From the NCBI GenBank assembly GCA_035276085.1, contig DATELY010000294.1:1-14262 (forward strand): a DNA stretch of 14,262 bases. Reading direction: 5' to 3'. Both the position numbers and the translations under genes were made by a program. Source of the DNA: DATELY01 sp035276085. Lineage in GTDB: Bacteria > Pseudomonadota > Gammaproteobacteria > Steroidobacterales > Steroidobacteraceae. Each line of letters starts with the position of its first letter. Position 1 is the first letter of the stretch. This document shows, piece after piece, positions 6,546 through 13,292 of this stretch. The notes beneath the pieces were generated by a model. The model was given only the letters and a program-made list of their open reading frames with translations. It made no database searches and was not told where the DNA came from.

Positions 6546-8039
6546 GTGGCGCTCAAGGTGGCCAGCGACAAAACGGAAGCTCGACGCCTCCAGAGGTTGG
6601 CCGAACAGGGCCAGCTCCGGCGCATCCATTCCAGGATCTACACAACCGATCTCGACAGCCCCCTGGAGGCTGCCACTCGCAGACACCTCAACGAGATCTG
6701 TGCGCTCATCATGCCGGGCTGCATCGTGTCTCATCGCTCGGCGTTCGAGCACCGGCCGACGGCGGGCGGCCAGTACTTCCTGACGGGGCCGTATCGGCGT
6801 GATGTGCAACTGCCCGGTGTAAAGCTGCGCTTCGCGCAAGGCCCGGGACCAACCGACTCCGACATCAAACTGCCATTCCCCGGTGAGGACGCGTTCATTT
6901 CGAGTCAAGCTCGAGCGCTCTTGGAGAACCTCACATTCAGTCGCGGCAATCCAGCTGAAAGGCGAACCCTCGGCACAGCCCTCGTCGAGGAGTGGCTCGA
7001 GCGATTGATCAGTCGCGACATCGGCAATGAAGTCAACAAGCTTCGCGACACGGCTCGGTCGTTGGCGGAGCCGCTCGGTCTCGTTGAAGAGTGCAAGAAA
7101 CTCGATGCGATGATCGGTGCGCTGCTCGGCACACGCTCTGCCAAGCTGGTCACGCCCGCCGCGATCGCTCGTGCCGCGCGTCGCCCCTACGACGACGATC
7201 GACTCAAATTGTTCGAATCGCTCGCCGCAGAGCTCCAGCAGAATCCGTTGCTGGTGCCGCCTGCCGATCCGAATGCAGATTCAGAGCTGCAGGCCTTCAT
7301 CGAAACGTATTTTTCGAATTTCATCGAGGGGACGGAATTCGACATCGAAGTGGCCCATGACATCGTGATCCAAGGCCGGCCGATCGAGTATCGCGAAGAC
7401 GATTCGCACGACATCCTGGGTACGTATCGCGCCATCTTGAATTCGAAGCGAGATCCAAGCATTCCCCAAACTGCCGAAGCGTTCGTCGCACAGATCAAAG
7501 ACTGGAACAGGCGGGTCATCGAATCGCGCAGAGAAAAGGCCCCAGGGAAATTCAAGACGGAGCTCAATCGCGCGGGACAAACCGTCTTCGTCCATCCCGA
7601 GAAAGTGCTCGGTACTCTCATCAAGGGATACGAGATCATCATGGCTGCCGCCACGCCGGCCAATCGTTCGGCGCTCGCGATGTTCATCATCGCCGAAGTG
7701 CACCCATTCAGCGATGGGAATGGCCGCACGGCACGCATCGCGATGAACCACTTCCTGACGAATGCCGACCTCACCCGGATCATCATTCCGACCATCTTCC
7801 GTGACGATTACATCGGCGCACTGAAGGCGATGTCGAACAATCATCCGCTGCCGTTGCCGCGGATGCTCACCTACGCCAGCAGATTCAGCCGTTGGCTCGA
7901 CATGAGCTCGAAAGCGAATTGCTTCGAGGCGCTCCAGCGATCGAACGCGATGCAGGAGGACCAGAAGCAGTTCCGGCTGAGTTTTGACGATTCGAGCTTG
8001 TACCTTATGAGCTTGCCTCTTGATCCTATCTCTGGCTGA
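6546..8039 (+). CDS. Fic-domain protein with AbiEi-like N-terminus and N-terminal inhibitory motif
   Basis: This 497-residue protein probably transfers AMP (or another nucleotide moiety) to a target protein. The Fic core motif HPFSDGNGRTAR is complete at 386-397, including the catalytic H386 and the phosphate-binding GNGR. A flap-like segment TVFVHPEKV precedes it. An (S/T)xxxE(G/N) inhibitory motif, SNFIEG at 257-262, lies about 125 residues earlier, the class II arrangement in which E261 would block ATP gamma-phosphate positioning. Residues about 10-95 (ARRLQRLAEQGQLRRIHSRIY …, then VSHRSAFEHRPTAGGQYFLTG) resemble the winged-helix and following domain of AbiEi-type antitoxins, and the 110-220 region is helical. 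No separate antitoxin gene is adjacent, so control is probably internal and transcriptional. The GTG start at 6546 has a GGAG; a GTG at 6519 would add nine residues. The promoter carries a four-copy motif array. Fic assignment is sure; the AbiEi relation is by pattern. Confidence 0.92.
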   Translation: MALKVASDKTEARRLQRLAEQGQLRRIHSRIYTTDLDSPLEAATRRHLNEICALIMPGCIVSHRSAFEHRPTAGGQYFLTGPYRRDVQLPGVKLRFAQGPGPTDSDIKLPFPGEDAFISSQARALLENLTFSRGNPAERRTLGTALVEEWLERLISRDIGNEVNKLRDTARSLAEPLGLVEECKKLDAMIGALLGTRSAKLVTPAAIARAARRPYDDDRLKLFESLAAELQQNPLLVPPADPNADSELQAFIETYFSNFIEGTEFDIEVAHDIVIQGRPIEYREDDSHDILGTYRAILNSKRDPSIPQTAEAFVAQIKDWNRRVIESRREKAPGKFKTELNRAGQTVFVHPEKVLGTLIKGYEIIMAAATPANRSALAMFIIAEVHPFSDGNGRTARIAMNHFLTNADLTRIIIPTIFRDDYIGALKAMSNNHPLPLPRMLTYASRFSRWLDMSSKANCFEALQRSNAMQEDQKQFRLSFDDSSLYLMSLPLDPISG

Positions 8040-8053
8040 CGGCGATCCGGCGC

Positions 8054-8115
8054 GGTGTCAGGTTTGCATATTTGCATAAGCGGTGTCAGGCCCGGTGTCA
8101 GGTTTGCATATTTGC
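8054..8115 (+). repeat. 22-bp direct repeats (two full copies plus a partial)
   Basis: A 22-bp unit starting GGTGTCAGGTTTGCAT occurs at 8054-8075 and, identically, at 8094-8115. Its first nine bases recur at 8082-8090. An exact reverse-complement copy lies at 10436-10457 and a two-mismatch copy at 10461-10482. The right-hand copies adjoin AAAAAAGGGGAC, a word I associate with REP/RAYT-type repeat families; that association is from memory and unverified. No transposase is present. Confidence 0.85.
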
Positions 8116-8120
8116 GTAAG

Positions 8121-8157
8121 CGTTGAAGAGAAGGAACTGCGAGCGTTCTGTCGCAGC
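8121..8157 (+). pseudogene. Fragment of an acyl-CoA synthetase gene
   Basis: These 37 bp match 6094-6130 inside the upstream acyl-CoA synthetase at 35 of 37 positions. Both differences fall on third codon positions (GAT to GAA, GAA to GAG). The fragment reads VEEKELRAFCRS where the intact gene has VDEKELRAFCRS, then diverges to reach a TGA at 8170-8172. It begins within a few bases of the second 22-bp repeat. Third-position differences point to a homologous gene copy that evolved under selection before being fragmented, not to a fresh copy of the neighbour. Confidence 0.75.
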
Positions 8158-8202
8158 GACGGGAGAGAGTGATATGGGGTGGGTCGTTGGATTGAGGTGA
8201 GC

Positions 8203-8225
8203 GTCCGCTAACGGCCAAAGCGGAC
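8203..8225. other. Stem-loop, 7-bp stem
   Basis: GTCCGCT (8203-8209) pairs perfectly with AGCGGAC (8219-8225) around a 9-nt loop. There is no T-run on either side. It may be part of a dispersed repeat; it is not a convincing terminator. Confidence 0.4.
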
Positions 8226-8292
8226 ATGGACGTAAGTTCTTCCGCTTTCACGTATGGACATCTGAACAGAGACTTCCAAACTGCGGCAAGCC

Positions 8293-8406
8293 ATGCGCAA
8301 GGCGCGCTCGCGCAAGCTGCTCCAGGCATTCCTGGATGCTCTGGACCTGACCACCTGCGATGTTCCCGGATTCTCGCTGTTCGACTCAGCGTTCGCGCCC
8401 TATTGA
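8293..8406 (+). CDS. Short protein-like frame, possible gene remnant
   Basis: A 37-codon frame opens at ATG 8293 and ends with TGA at 8404-8406. It reads as an Arg/Lys-rich helix followed by LLQAFLDALDL and a tail SLFDSAFAPY. The composition is like a real C-terminus and not like GC-rich noise, but there is no ribosome-binding site and an in-frame stop lies 30 bp upstream. I do not recognise it. It may be the 3' end of a lost gene or chance. Confidence 0.2.
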   Translation: MRKARSRKLLQAFLDALDLTTCDVPGFSLFDSAFAPY

Positions 8407-8460
8407 GCCCACGCGTCCTTGTCGCCGCCCTGAACGCGACCCAACCCCAAGGAGTCCCTC

Positions 8461-9117
8461 ATGAGCAGTACTCAGGTTCGCAGCGAAACTGCAGTGAAGC
8501 CGCCATTAGCGCAGAGAGTCGACCTGAAGCTCGAGGTCGTCGTCATTCCTGTCTCCGACGTCGATCGCGCCAAACGATTTTACGGCGACCTCGGCTGGAG
8601 GCTCGACGCCGACTTCGCCGTCGGTGACGAGTTCCGCGTGGTGCAGTACACGCCTCCGGGCTCGCCGTGCTCGATCCATTTCGGCAAGGGGATCACCTCG
8701 ACCGCGCCCGGCTCGGCGCAGGGATTCTATCTCGTCGTAACCGACATCGCGGCAGCGCGCACCGAGCTCGTCGATCGAGGAGTCGAGGTGAGCGAGGTAT
8801 TCCACCGCGCCGGTCCAGGCAAGCCGCCAGAAAGCGGCCCGGATCCCGAGCGACACAGTTACGGGTCGTTCGCCACGTTCAGCGATCCGGACGGCAACCG
8901 ATGGCTCCTTCAGGAAGTCACCGCGCGGTTGCCCGGGCGCGTGGAGGCGGACGACACGACATTTACCTCGACAAATGAGCTCGCGAGCGCACTCCGCCGT
9001 GCCGAAGCTGCGCACGGCGAGCATGAGAAACGCACCGGCCAGCGAGATGCGGATTGGCCCAGCTGGTACGCCGAGTACATGATTTCTGAGCAGGCGGGCA
9101 AGCCGCTGCCGTCATGA
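8461..9117 (+). CDS. VOC (glyoxalase-fold) family protein with C-terminal extension
   Basis: This 218-residue protein has one vicinal-oxygen-chelate domain at about 20-155. The beta-alpha-beta start reads LEVVVIPVSDVDRAKRFYGD, a central strand contains CSIHFGKG, and the domain closes with SDPDGNRWLLQEV, whose Glu is the usual last metal ligand. VOC proteins cover glyoxalases, dioxygenases and fosfomycin/bleomycin resistance proteins; the substrate here is not readable. Residues about 172-208 form a separate helical tail (ALRRAEAAHGEHEKR … WPSWYAEYM) that looks like a short independent module. AAGGAG lies 6 nt before the ATG. There is no signal peptide. It is the first gene inside the segment bounded by the 22-bp inverted repeats; the P460 gene follows after about 220 bp. 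Confidence 0.9.
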   Translation: MSSTQVRSETAVKPPLAQRVDLKLEVVVIPVSDVDRAKRFYGDLGWRLDADFAVGDEFRVVQYTPPGSPCSIHFGKGITSTAPGSAQGFYLVVTDIAAARTELVDRGVEVSEVFHRAGPGKPPESGPDPERHSYGSFATFSDPDGNRWLLQEVTARLPGRVEADDTTFTSTNELASALRRAEAAHGEHEKRTGQRDADWPSWYAEYMISEQAGKPLPS

Positions 9118-9155
9118 GCGGGCTGTGCGGGTGACACTGAAATGGGTTTTCACGA

Positions 9156-9333
9156 TCAAAGAGCGATCGTGCAGAGCTCAGGCGTCGGTCGGTGGTTGAG
9201 CAGCACCTTGCGCCACTTTCGCTGATCGAGGTCGTGGATCCCGAAGGCGCCCCCCCCTGACCACACCGACCGTGACGTTCACATCGCCGCGCAAACCGGG
9301 CAAATACGCTCGTCCAGCACAGTTCCGAAAGGA
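9156..9333 (-). pseudogene. Possible frameshifted coding remnant with a C8/G8 tract
   Basis: On the minus strand one frame reads LPGLRGDVNVTVGVVRGG up to an eight-G run (plus-strand C run 9250-9257). A frame one base shifted then continues GAFGIHDLDQRKWRKVLLNH … CTIAL to a TGA at 9156-9158. Deleting one G would join them into a continuous, protein-like sequence. There is no good start or ribosome-binding site, and it lies in the leader of the P460 gene. I do not recognise the family. It could be a remnant or a chance frame. Confidence 0.25.
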
Positions 9334-9339
9334 TCAGCC

Positions 9340-9876
9340 ATGGAACGCAACAGCAAGCTCACGATTGCGATAGCCACGGCAGTGCTCACCGTCCTCGGCG
9401 GCACGGCCGTTTACGCGCAGGACAAGTACTCGCTGAAATCGCCGAGCGGAATCTCTTTCTCCGACTTCAAGGGATATGAGGACTGGGCGGTGGTGTCTTC
9501 CGCCCGGACCGACGAAGTGCTCAAGGTGATCGTCGCCAATCCGACCATGATCAAGGCGTACAAGGCCGGCGTTCCGGGCAACGGCCAGCCTTTCCCGGAT
9601 GGCTCCAGGATCGTGAAGCTCCAGTGGAAGCCGAAGAAGAGCACGGAGGCTCCCTTCGTCGTGGATGTGCCGGACGTCTTCACGCAGGCTTTCGTCATTG
9701 AAAAGGACAGCAAGAGATTTCCGAATAGCGGCGGATGGGGATACGCGCTGTTCAACTACGATGCGGCATCCGACAAGTTCACGGTCGATCCCACCGGCGT
9801 CTCTGACTGCGGACACGCGTGCCATGTGAAAGTGAAGGCGAAGGACCACATCTTCCACGCGTACCAGAAGCGTTGA
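9340..9876 (+). CDS. Secreted cytochrome P460 family protein
   Basis: This 178-residue protein starts with a signal peptide (LTIAIATAVLTVLGGTAVYA, cleavage after A26) and should be periplasmic. The mature part begins SPSGISFSDFKGYEDWAVVS, contains IVANPTMIKAYKAG and FPDGSRIVKLQW, then GGWGYALFNY, and ends in a c-type heme segment and AKDHIFHAYQKR. This order is typical of small cytochrome P460 proteins, which bind a lysine-crosslinked c heme and in nitrifiers oxidise hydroxylamine. Outside nitrifiers the role is unclear. The heme segment reads CGHACH (157-162), with three residues between the cysteines, not the usual two. AAAGGA sits 6 nt before the ATG. A secreted cupin gene follows 127 bp downstream on the same strand, so the two may be co-transcribed. 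Confidence 0.88.
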   Translation: MERNSKLTIAIATAVLTVLGGTAVYAQDKYSLKSPSGISFSDFKGYEDWAVVSSARTDEVLKVIVANPTMIKAYKAGVPGNGQPFPDGSRIVKLQWKPKKSTEAPFVVDVPDVFTQAFVIEKDSKRFPNSGGWGYALFNYDAASDKFTVDPTGVSDCGHACHVKVKAKDHIFHAYQKR

Positions 9877-10003
9877 ACCACGCGTGCCGCAACGCGAAGT
9901 ACACCGCGGAGCTCAACCGGCCCTTCACCGCGGAAGCGCGTGACCCAGGCGCATCGCAAGCAGCTGGCGCAGGCTCACGGTGTGCTCACCTAAGAGGATG
10001 TAT

Positions 10004-10405
10004 ATGAAAGCGGCTCGCATCATCGCTGTATCCGTGCTCGCCGTCGGATGCGGTTTGGCGCTGCACCTTGCATCAGCGCAACAGCAGGGAGTTACGCGCA
10101 CCGAGCTTCAACGACACGATCTCAGTGTGCCCGGACGCGAGGTGCTCCAGGTGCGCGTCGATCTTGACCAGGGAGTGACGTTCCCCATGCACTCGCATCC
10201 TGGCGAAGAAATCATCTACGTGCTCGAAGGCGTGTGGGAGTATCAGGTCGAGGGCAAGGGGGCGATGACGCTCAAGGCCGGCGACGTCCTGTTCATCCCG
10301 GCTGGAGTGAAGCATGGGGCGAAAAACGTCGGCAGCGGCAAGGGCTCTGAGCTCGCGACGTATATCGTCGAGAAGGGGAAGCCGCTTGTAGTCCTGGCCA
10401 AGTGA
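10004..10405 (+). CDS. Secreted cupin-domain protein
   Basis: This 133-residue protein has a signal peptide (cleavage after ASA, residues 23-25) and one cupin barrel. Cupin motif 1 is HSHPGEEIIYVLEG with ligands H63, H65 and E69. Motif 2 is GDVLFIPAGVKHGAKN with H104. All four metal ligands are present, so a metal-binding periplasmic cupin is expected; the reaction is not readable. I chose the ATG at 10004 because AAGAGG lies 6 nt before it and the signal peptide then begins MKAAR. Upstream in-frame ATG (9998) and GTG (9980) would overlap or precede that site. It is likely expressed with the P460 gene and is followed at once by the right-hand 22-bp repeats. Confidence 0.92.
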   Translation: MKAARIIAVSVLAVGCGLALHLASAQQQGVTRTELQRHDLSVPGREVLQVRVDLDQGVTFPMHSHPGEEIIYVLEGVWEYQVEGKGAMTLKAGDVLFIPAGVKHGAKNVGSGKGSELATYIVEKGKPLVVLAK

Positions 10406-10435
10406 GCATCGAGTTCAGTGCAAAAAAGGGGACGT

Positions 10436-10482
10436 GCAAATATGCAAACCTGACACCAACGCAACTATGCAAACCCGACACC
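10436..10482 (-). repeat. 22-bp repeats in inverted orientation (two copies)
   Basis: Positions 10436-10457 are the exact reverse complement of the 22-bp unit at 8054 and 8094. Positions 10461-10482 are a second copy with two mismatches. They lie between the convergent cupin and GST stop codons, preceded by AAAAAAGGGGAC at 10422-10433. Confidence 0.85.
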
Positions 10483-10486
10483 CGTA

Positions 10487-11134
10487 TCACGGTACCTTGC
10501 CCGTAAAAACCGCCAATTGATCCTCGAACGCCCGCTTGTACGCGGGCCGCGCTTCGCCACGGGCGACATAGGCGGAGAGGTTCGGATAGTTCTCCACTAG
10601 ACCCGATCCGTTCAACCTGCGCAGCACCGTCACCATCAGTAGGTCACCGGCGCTGAACGCACCGTCGAGCCAGTCTGCACGCCCGAGCCGACTGGAAAGC
10701 TCGCCCAGCCGTACACGGACACGATCCTCGAGGAAGCCCAAGCGCTCCTCATGCCAGCTTTTGTCGTGCTCGAAGAGCACCGCCATTGAGCGTTCGACAA
10801 TCGGCGGCTCCACCGTATTGAGCGCGGCAAACATCCATGCGATCGCGCGCGCCCGGGCATTCGCATCCTCTGGCAGTAGCCCCGCATGGCGCTCCGCGAT
10901 GTGGAATATGATCGCCCCCGACTCGAAGAGCGTGAGATCGCCTTCTTCGTAGGTCGGAATCTGACCGAAAGGATGCAGCCTACGATGCGCGGGTTCCTTC
11001 ATCTCACTGAACGAGAGAAGTCGAACCTCGTAAGGCTGGCCCACTTCTTCAAGTGCCCAGCGAACGCGCATGTCACGCGCGAGTCCCCTGCCGCGATCGG
11101 GCGACCGTTCAAAAGCCGTGATGGTGGGAATCAT
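10487..11134 (-). CDS. Glutathione S-transferase family protein
   Basis: This 215-residue cytoplasmic protein has an N-terminal thioredoxin-like domain (about 1-82) and a helical C-terminal domain (about 90-205). The N-terminal part shows RVRWALEEVGQPYEV, the FGQIPTYEEGDL segment with the conserved cis-proline P60, and the glutathione-binding pair E71-S72 in LFESGAI. GSTs conjugate glutathione to electrophiles or reduce peroxides; the substrate is unknown, and no obvious catalytic Ser/Tyr/Cys stands out at the N-terminus (ITAFERSPDRGRG). CAGGAG lies 7 nt before the ATG. An MFS transporter gene ends only 37 bp upstream on the same strand, so the pair probably forms an operon, fitting conjugate formation plus export. 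Confidence 0.93.
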   Translation of the reverse strand: MIPTITAFERSPDRGRGLARDMRVRWALEEVGQPYEVRLLSFSEMKEPAHRRLHPFGQIPTYEEGDLTLFESGAIIFHIAERHAGLLPEDANARARAIAWMFAALNTVEPPIVERSMAVLFEHDKSWHEERLGFLEDRVRVRLGELSSRLGRADWLDGAFSAGDLLMVTVLRRLNGSGLVENYPNLSAYVARGEARPAYKRAFEDQLAVFTGKVP

Positions 11135-11171
11135 CGGAATGCTCCTGGTGATTGCATAACTTCATCGTGGG

Positions 11172-12371
11172 TCATGTCGTTGCTCGCCGCGAGCCTGTTC
11201 CCGCCAGACTGTGTTGACCGAGCGTTACGATCGACAGAGCGGCTGTAGCCGCGACAACCGAAAACCAGAAGGCGTTGCGCGCACCGAACGCGTCCACCAC
11301 CCACCCGGCCACGAATGCGCCCAACGCCATGCCGATGCCGATACCGGTGCCCACCCAAGTGATTCCTTCGGTCAGGACCATCGGCGGGACGCGTCGCTCG
11401 ACCAGGCCAAACGCGGTGATGAATGTCGGTGAGACGGCGATACCGCTCAGGCAGATGGTGAACGCCAACAATGGCACTGTGTCAGCGATCAGCAATGGCA
11501 AGGTCGTGATCAGCAACGTGCCGATCGCGACGAGCAGTTGCAGATGGAGCGGTGCGCTGAGCTTCAAGCTACCAATGACAATGCCGACGATGAAAGAGCC
11601 CAACGCATAGACGCCGATGATGAAGGTCGCGGCGTCCGCGTTTCCCATCTCGCGTGTCAGGGCGACGACGGTGATCTCCGCGGTCGCGAAGATGGCGCCG
11701 ACGAACACCATGGCGAGCGTGAGCAATTGAACCGGGCGCAGCAGGATCGCTGAGCTTCCTGACAAGTGCTCGCTCTCACGAATCGGCGGCTCGGTTCCGC
11801 GTTGCAAGACGAAGGCGGTGGTTCCCAACCCCAACAGAACCGTCGAGGCAAGCACACCTGCTTCCGCGAACAGCGCCACGCTCAGCCCGACCGACACGGA
11901 CGCACCTGCAATGTACACCAGCTCGTCTGCAGCAGATTCGAATGCGAATGCGGTGTTGAGCTCCGGCCGCTCCCGGAACAGCTCGGTCCACCGCGCCCTC
12001 ACCATTGCCGACACACTCGGCATCAACGCGGCGAAGAGCGCGCTCATGAATAGCGTCCAGGAAGGCCATCGCAGGCGCACCGCGATCATCAGCAAGGCGA
12101 ATGCCGCGACCGCGATCGCCGTCGTTGCGATGAGCAGACGGAACTGTCCCAACCGATCGACGAGACGTGAGATCTGAGGCGCGGCCATTGCGTTCGCGAG
12201 CGTGAATGTTGCGGCCACTGCACCGGCCAGCCAGTACTCGCCGCGACTCTGCGAAAGCATGGTGACGATGCCGATCGGCGCCATGGCGACGGGCAGTCGA
12301 GCCACGAAAGCAGCGCTTGCGAAACCTTTCGCGCCAGGTGCTGCGAAGATGCCTTTGTAGGGATTGCTCAC
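11172..12371 (-). CDS. MFS family transporter
   Basis: This 399-residue, strongly hydrophobic protein has the length and rhythm of a 12-helix major facilitator. It begins SNPYKGIFAAPGAKGFASAA, has a motif-A-like loop after the second helix (SRLVDRLGQFR, D72-R73), a charged central loop around TEPPIRESEHLSG, and six further membrane segments ending near residue 385. It sits in the inner membrane; drug or metabolite efflux is likely, but the substrate is not readable. The start is a GTG at 12371 with only a weak GAGA upstream; an overlapping ATG is out of frame. It is the first gene of a probable two-gene operon with the GST. It is divergent from the PhnB-like gene, with about 235 bp between the two starts. 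Confidence 0.92.
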   Translation of the reverse strand: MSNPYKGIFAAPGAKGFASAAFVARLPVAMAPIGIVTMLSQSRGEYWLAGAVAATFTLANAMAAPQISRLVDRLGQFRLLIATTAIAVAAFALLMIAVRLRWPSWTLFMSALFAALMPSVSAMVRARWTELFRERPELNTAFAFESAADELVYIAGASVSVGLSVALFAEAGVLASTVLLGLGTTAFVLQRGTEPPIRESEHLSGSSAILLRPVQLLTLAMVFVGAIFATAEITVVALTREMGNADAATFIIGVYALGSFIVGIVIGSLKLSAPLHLQLLVAIGTLLITTLPLLIADTVPLLAFTICLSGIAVSPTFITAFGLVERRVPPMVLTEGITWVGTGIGIGMALGAFVAGWVVDAFGARNAFWFSVVAATAALSIVTLGQHSLAGTGSRRATT

Positions 12372-12531
12372 ATCGAGGTCTCATGTGGGTGACCGTCAGA
12401 ATCAAACCGATCGAGGCGGCTTACTGACGTGCGCTAATCTTCGCCTCCAATCGATGTCTGAAAGACGCATGAGCACGGCCTAAGGCGACAAGGCAAGCGA
12501 GTTTTCGCCTTTGAACCCGCGAGAGCGATGG

Positions 12532-12572
12532 CTGTCGGATTTCGCGTTGCTGGTTCGTCCTAGTTCCGACAG
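12532..12572. repeat. 8-bp inverted repeat in the leader of the PhnB-like gene
   Basis: CTGTCGGA (12532-12539) and TCCGACAG (12565-12572) are exact reverse complements separated by 25 nt, ending 34 bp before the ATG at 12607. This may be a long-loop hairpin in the leader, a two-half operator, or part of a dispersed element. Confidence 0.4.
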
Positions 12573-12606
12573 GTTCGCTCAACTGACGAATGAATGGAGA
12601 CAGACG

Positions 12607-13095
12607 ATGGCCAAAAACGTGATTTGTCTATGGTATGACGGCACAGCAGAAGAAGCTGCCAGGTTCTACGCCCGGACTTTTCCGGACAGCGCCGTGACAG
12701 CGGTCCACCGTGCCCCCGGCGACTATCCGGATGGCAAGCAGGGGCAGGTGCTCACGGTCGAATTTACGGTGGTGGGCGTGTCCTGCCTCGGCCTGAATGG
12801 CGGCCCAGCTTTCAAGCACAGCGAAGCCTTTTCATTTCAGATCGTCACCGAGAACCAGGCGGAGACCGATCGCTACTGGAATGCCATCGTCGGCAATGGC
12901 GGTGCCGAGAGCGCGTGCGGGTGGTGCAAGGACACATGGGGCTTGTCCTGGCAGATCACTCCACGCGTATTGCTGGAAGCAACCACTGATCCTGATCGCG
13001 CGGCCGCGAAGCGCGCGTTCGATGCGATGATGAAAATGAAAAAGATCGACATCGCCACAATCGAAGCAGCACGACGCGGACCGGCTCGCACCTAG
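12607..13095 (+). CDS. PhnB-like VOC family protein (3-demethylubiquinone-9 3-methyltransferase-like)
   Basis: This 162-residue protein matches the PhnB-like VOC group (PF06983). Visible segments are VICLWYDGTAEEAARFYARTF at the start, GQVLTVEFTVVGVSCLGLNG, then CGWCKDTWGLSWQITPRVLL and a C-terminal helix AKRAFDAMMKMKKIDI. Despite the family name, methyltransferase activity is not shown for such proteins, and the role is unknown. The ATG at 12607 has GGAGA 6 nt upstream. The frame stays open upstream to an ATG at 12511, which lacks such a site and would add 32 residues containing no recognisable domain. It is cytoplasmic. It is divergent from the MFS gene and about 200 bp before the metallohydrolase gene. 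Confidence 0.92.
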   Translation: MAKNVICLWYDGTAEEAARFYARTFPDSAVTAVHRAPGDYPDGKQGQVLTVEFTVVGVSCLGLNGGPAFKHSEAFSFQIVTENQAETDRYWNAIVGNGGAESACGWCKDTWGLSWQITPRVLLEATTDPDRAAAKRAFDAMMKMKKIDIATIEAARRGPART

Positions 13096-13138
13096 AGCGC
13101 CGGCCGGTCTGCCGGCTCGGGTTCACCGGGCTCGACCT

Positions 13139-13172
13139 CTTCTTCCGGTACCGGCCGGGAAACCGGAAGAAG
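13139..13172 (+). terminator. Strong hairpin between the PhnB-like and MBL genes
   Basis: CTTCTTCCGGT (13139-13149) pairs over 11 bp with ACCGGAAGAAG (13162-13172) around a 12-nt loop that is itself GC-rich. It lies about 45 bp after the PhnB-like stop. No T-run follows, so intrinsic termination is uncertain; it may instead protect the mRNA end. Confidence 0.4.
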
Positions 13173-13292
13173 GTGCGACGCATTGAGACTTGAGGCAGCG
13201 TCGCCGCCGGAGTTCCTGCGCCCTGTGTGCGCGGCGGCCGCTGCGCGCGAGCCGAAGACCAGCTGTCGAAATGACCTGTGAAGGAGATGTCC

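Larger units (their letters stand above)
8040..8460. other. Intergenic stretch: 22-bp repeats, gene fragment, hairpin, short frame
   Basis: About 420 bases lie between the Fic gene and the VOC gene. In order they hold two and a half copies of a 22-bp repeat (8054-8115), a 37-bp fragment of an acyl-CoA synthetase gene (8121-8157), a hairpin (8203-8225) and a short protein-like frame (8293-8406). The composition is that of a junction scarred by rearrangement, not an ordinary promoter region. Confidence 0.6.

Noticed and set aside
8054..8115. Insertion sequence ends with an adjacent transposase
   Set aside because: No transposase frame, intact or broken, lies near the repeats, so only the repeats are annotated.
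9151..9171. CACGATC/GATCGTG inverted repeat after the VOC gene as a terminator
   Set aside because: The 7-bp stem has no following T-run on either strand.
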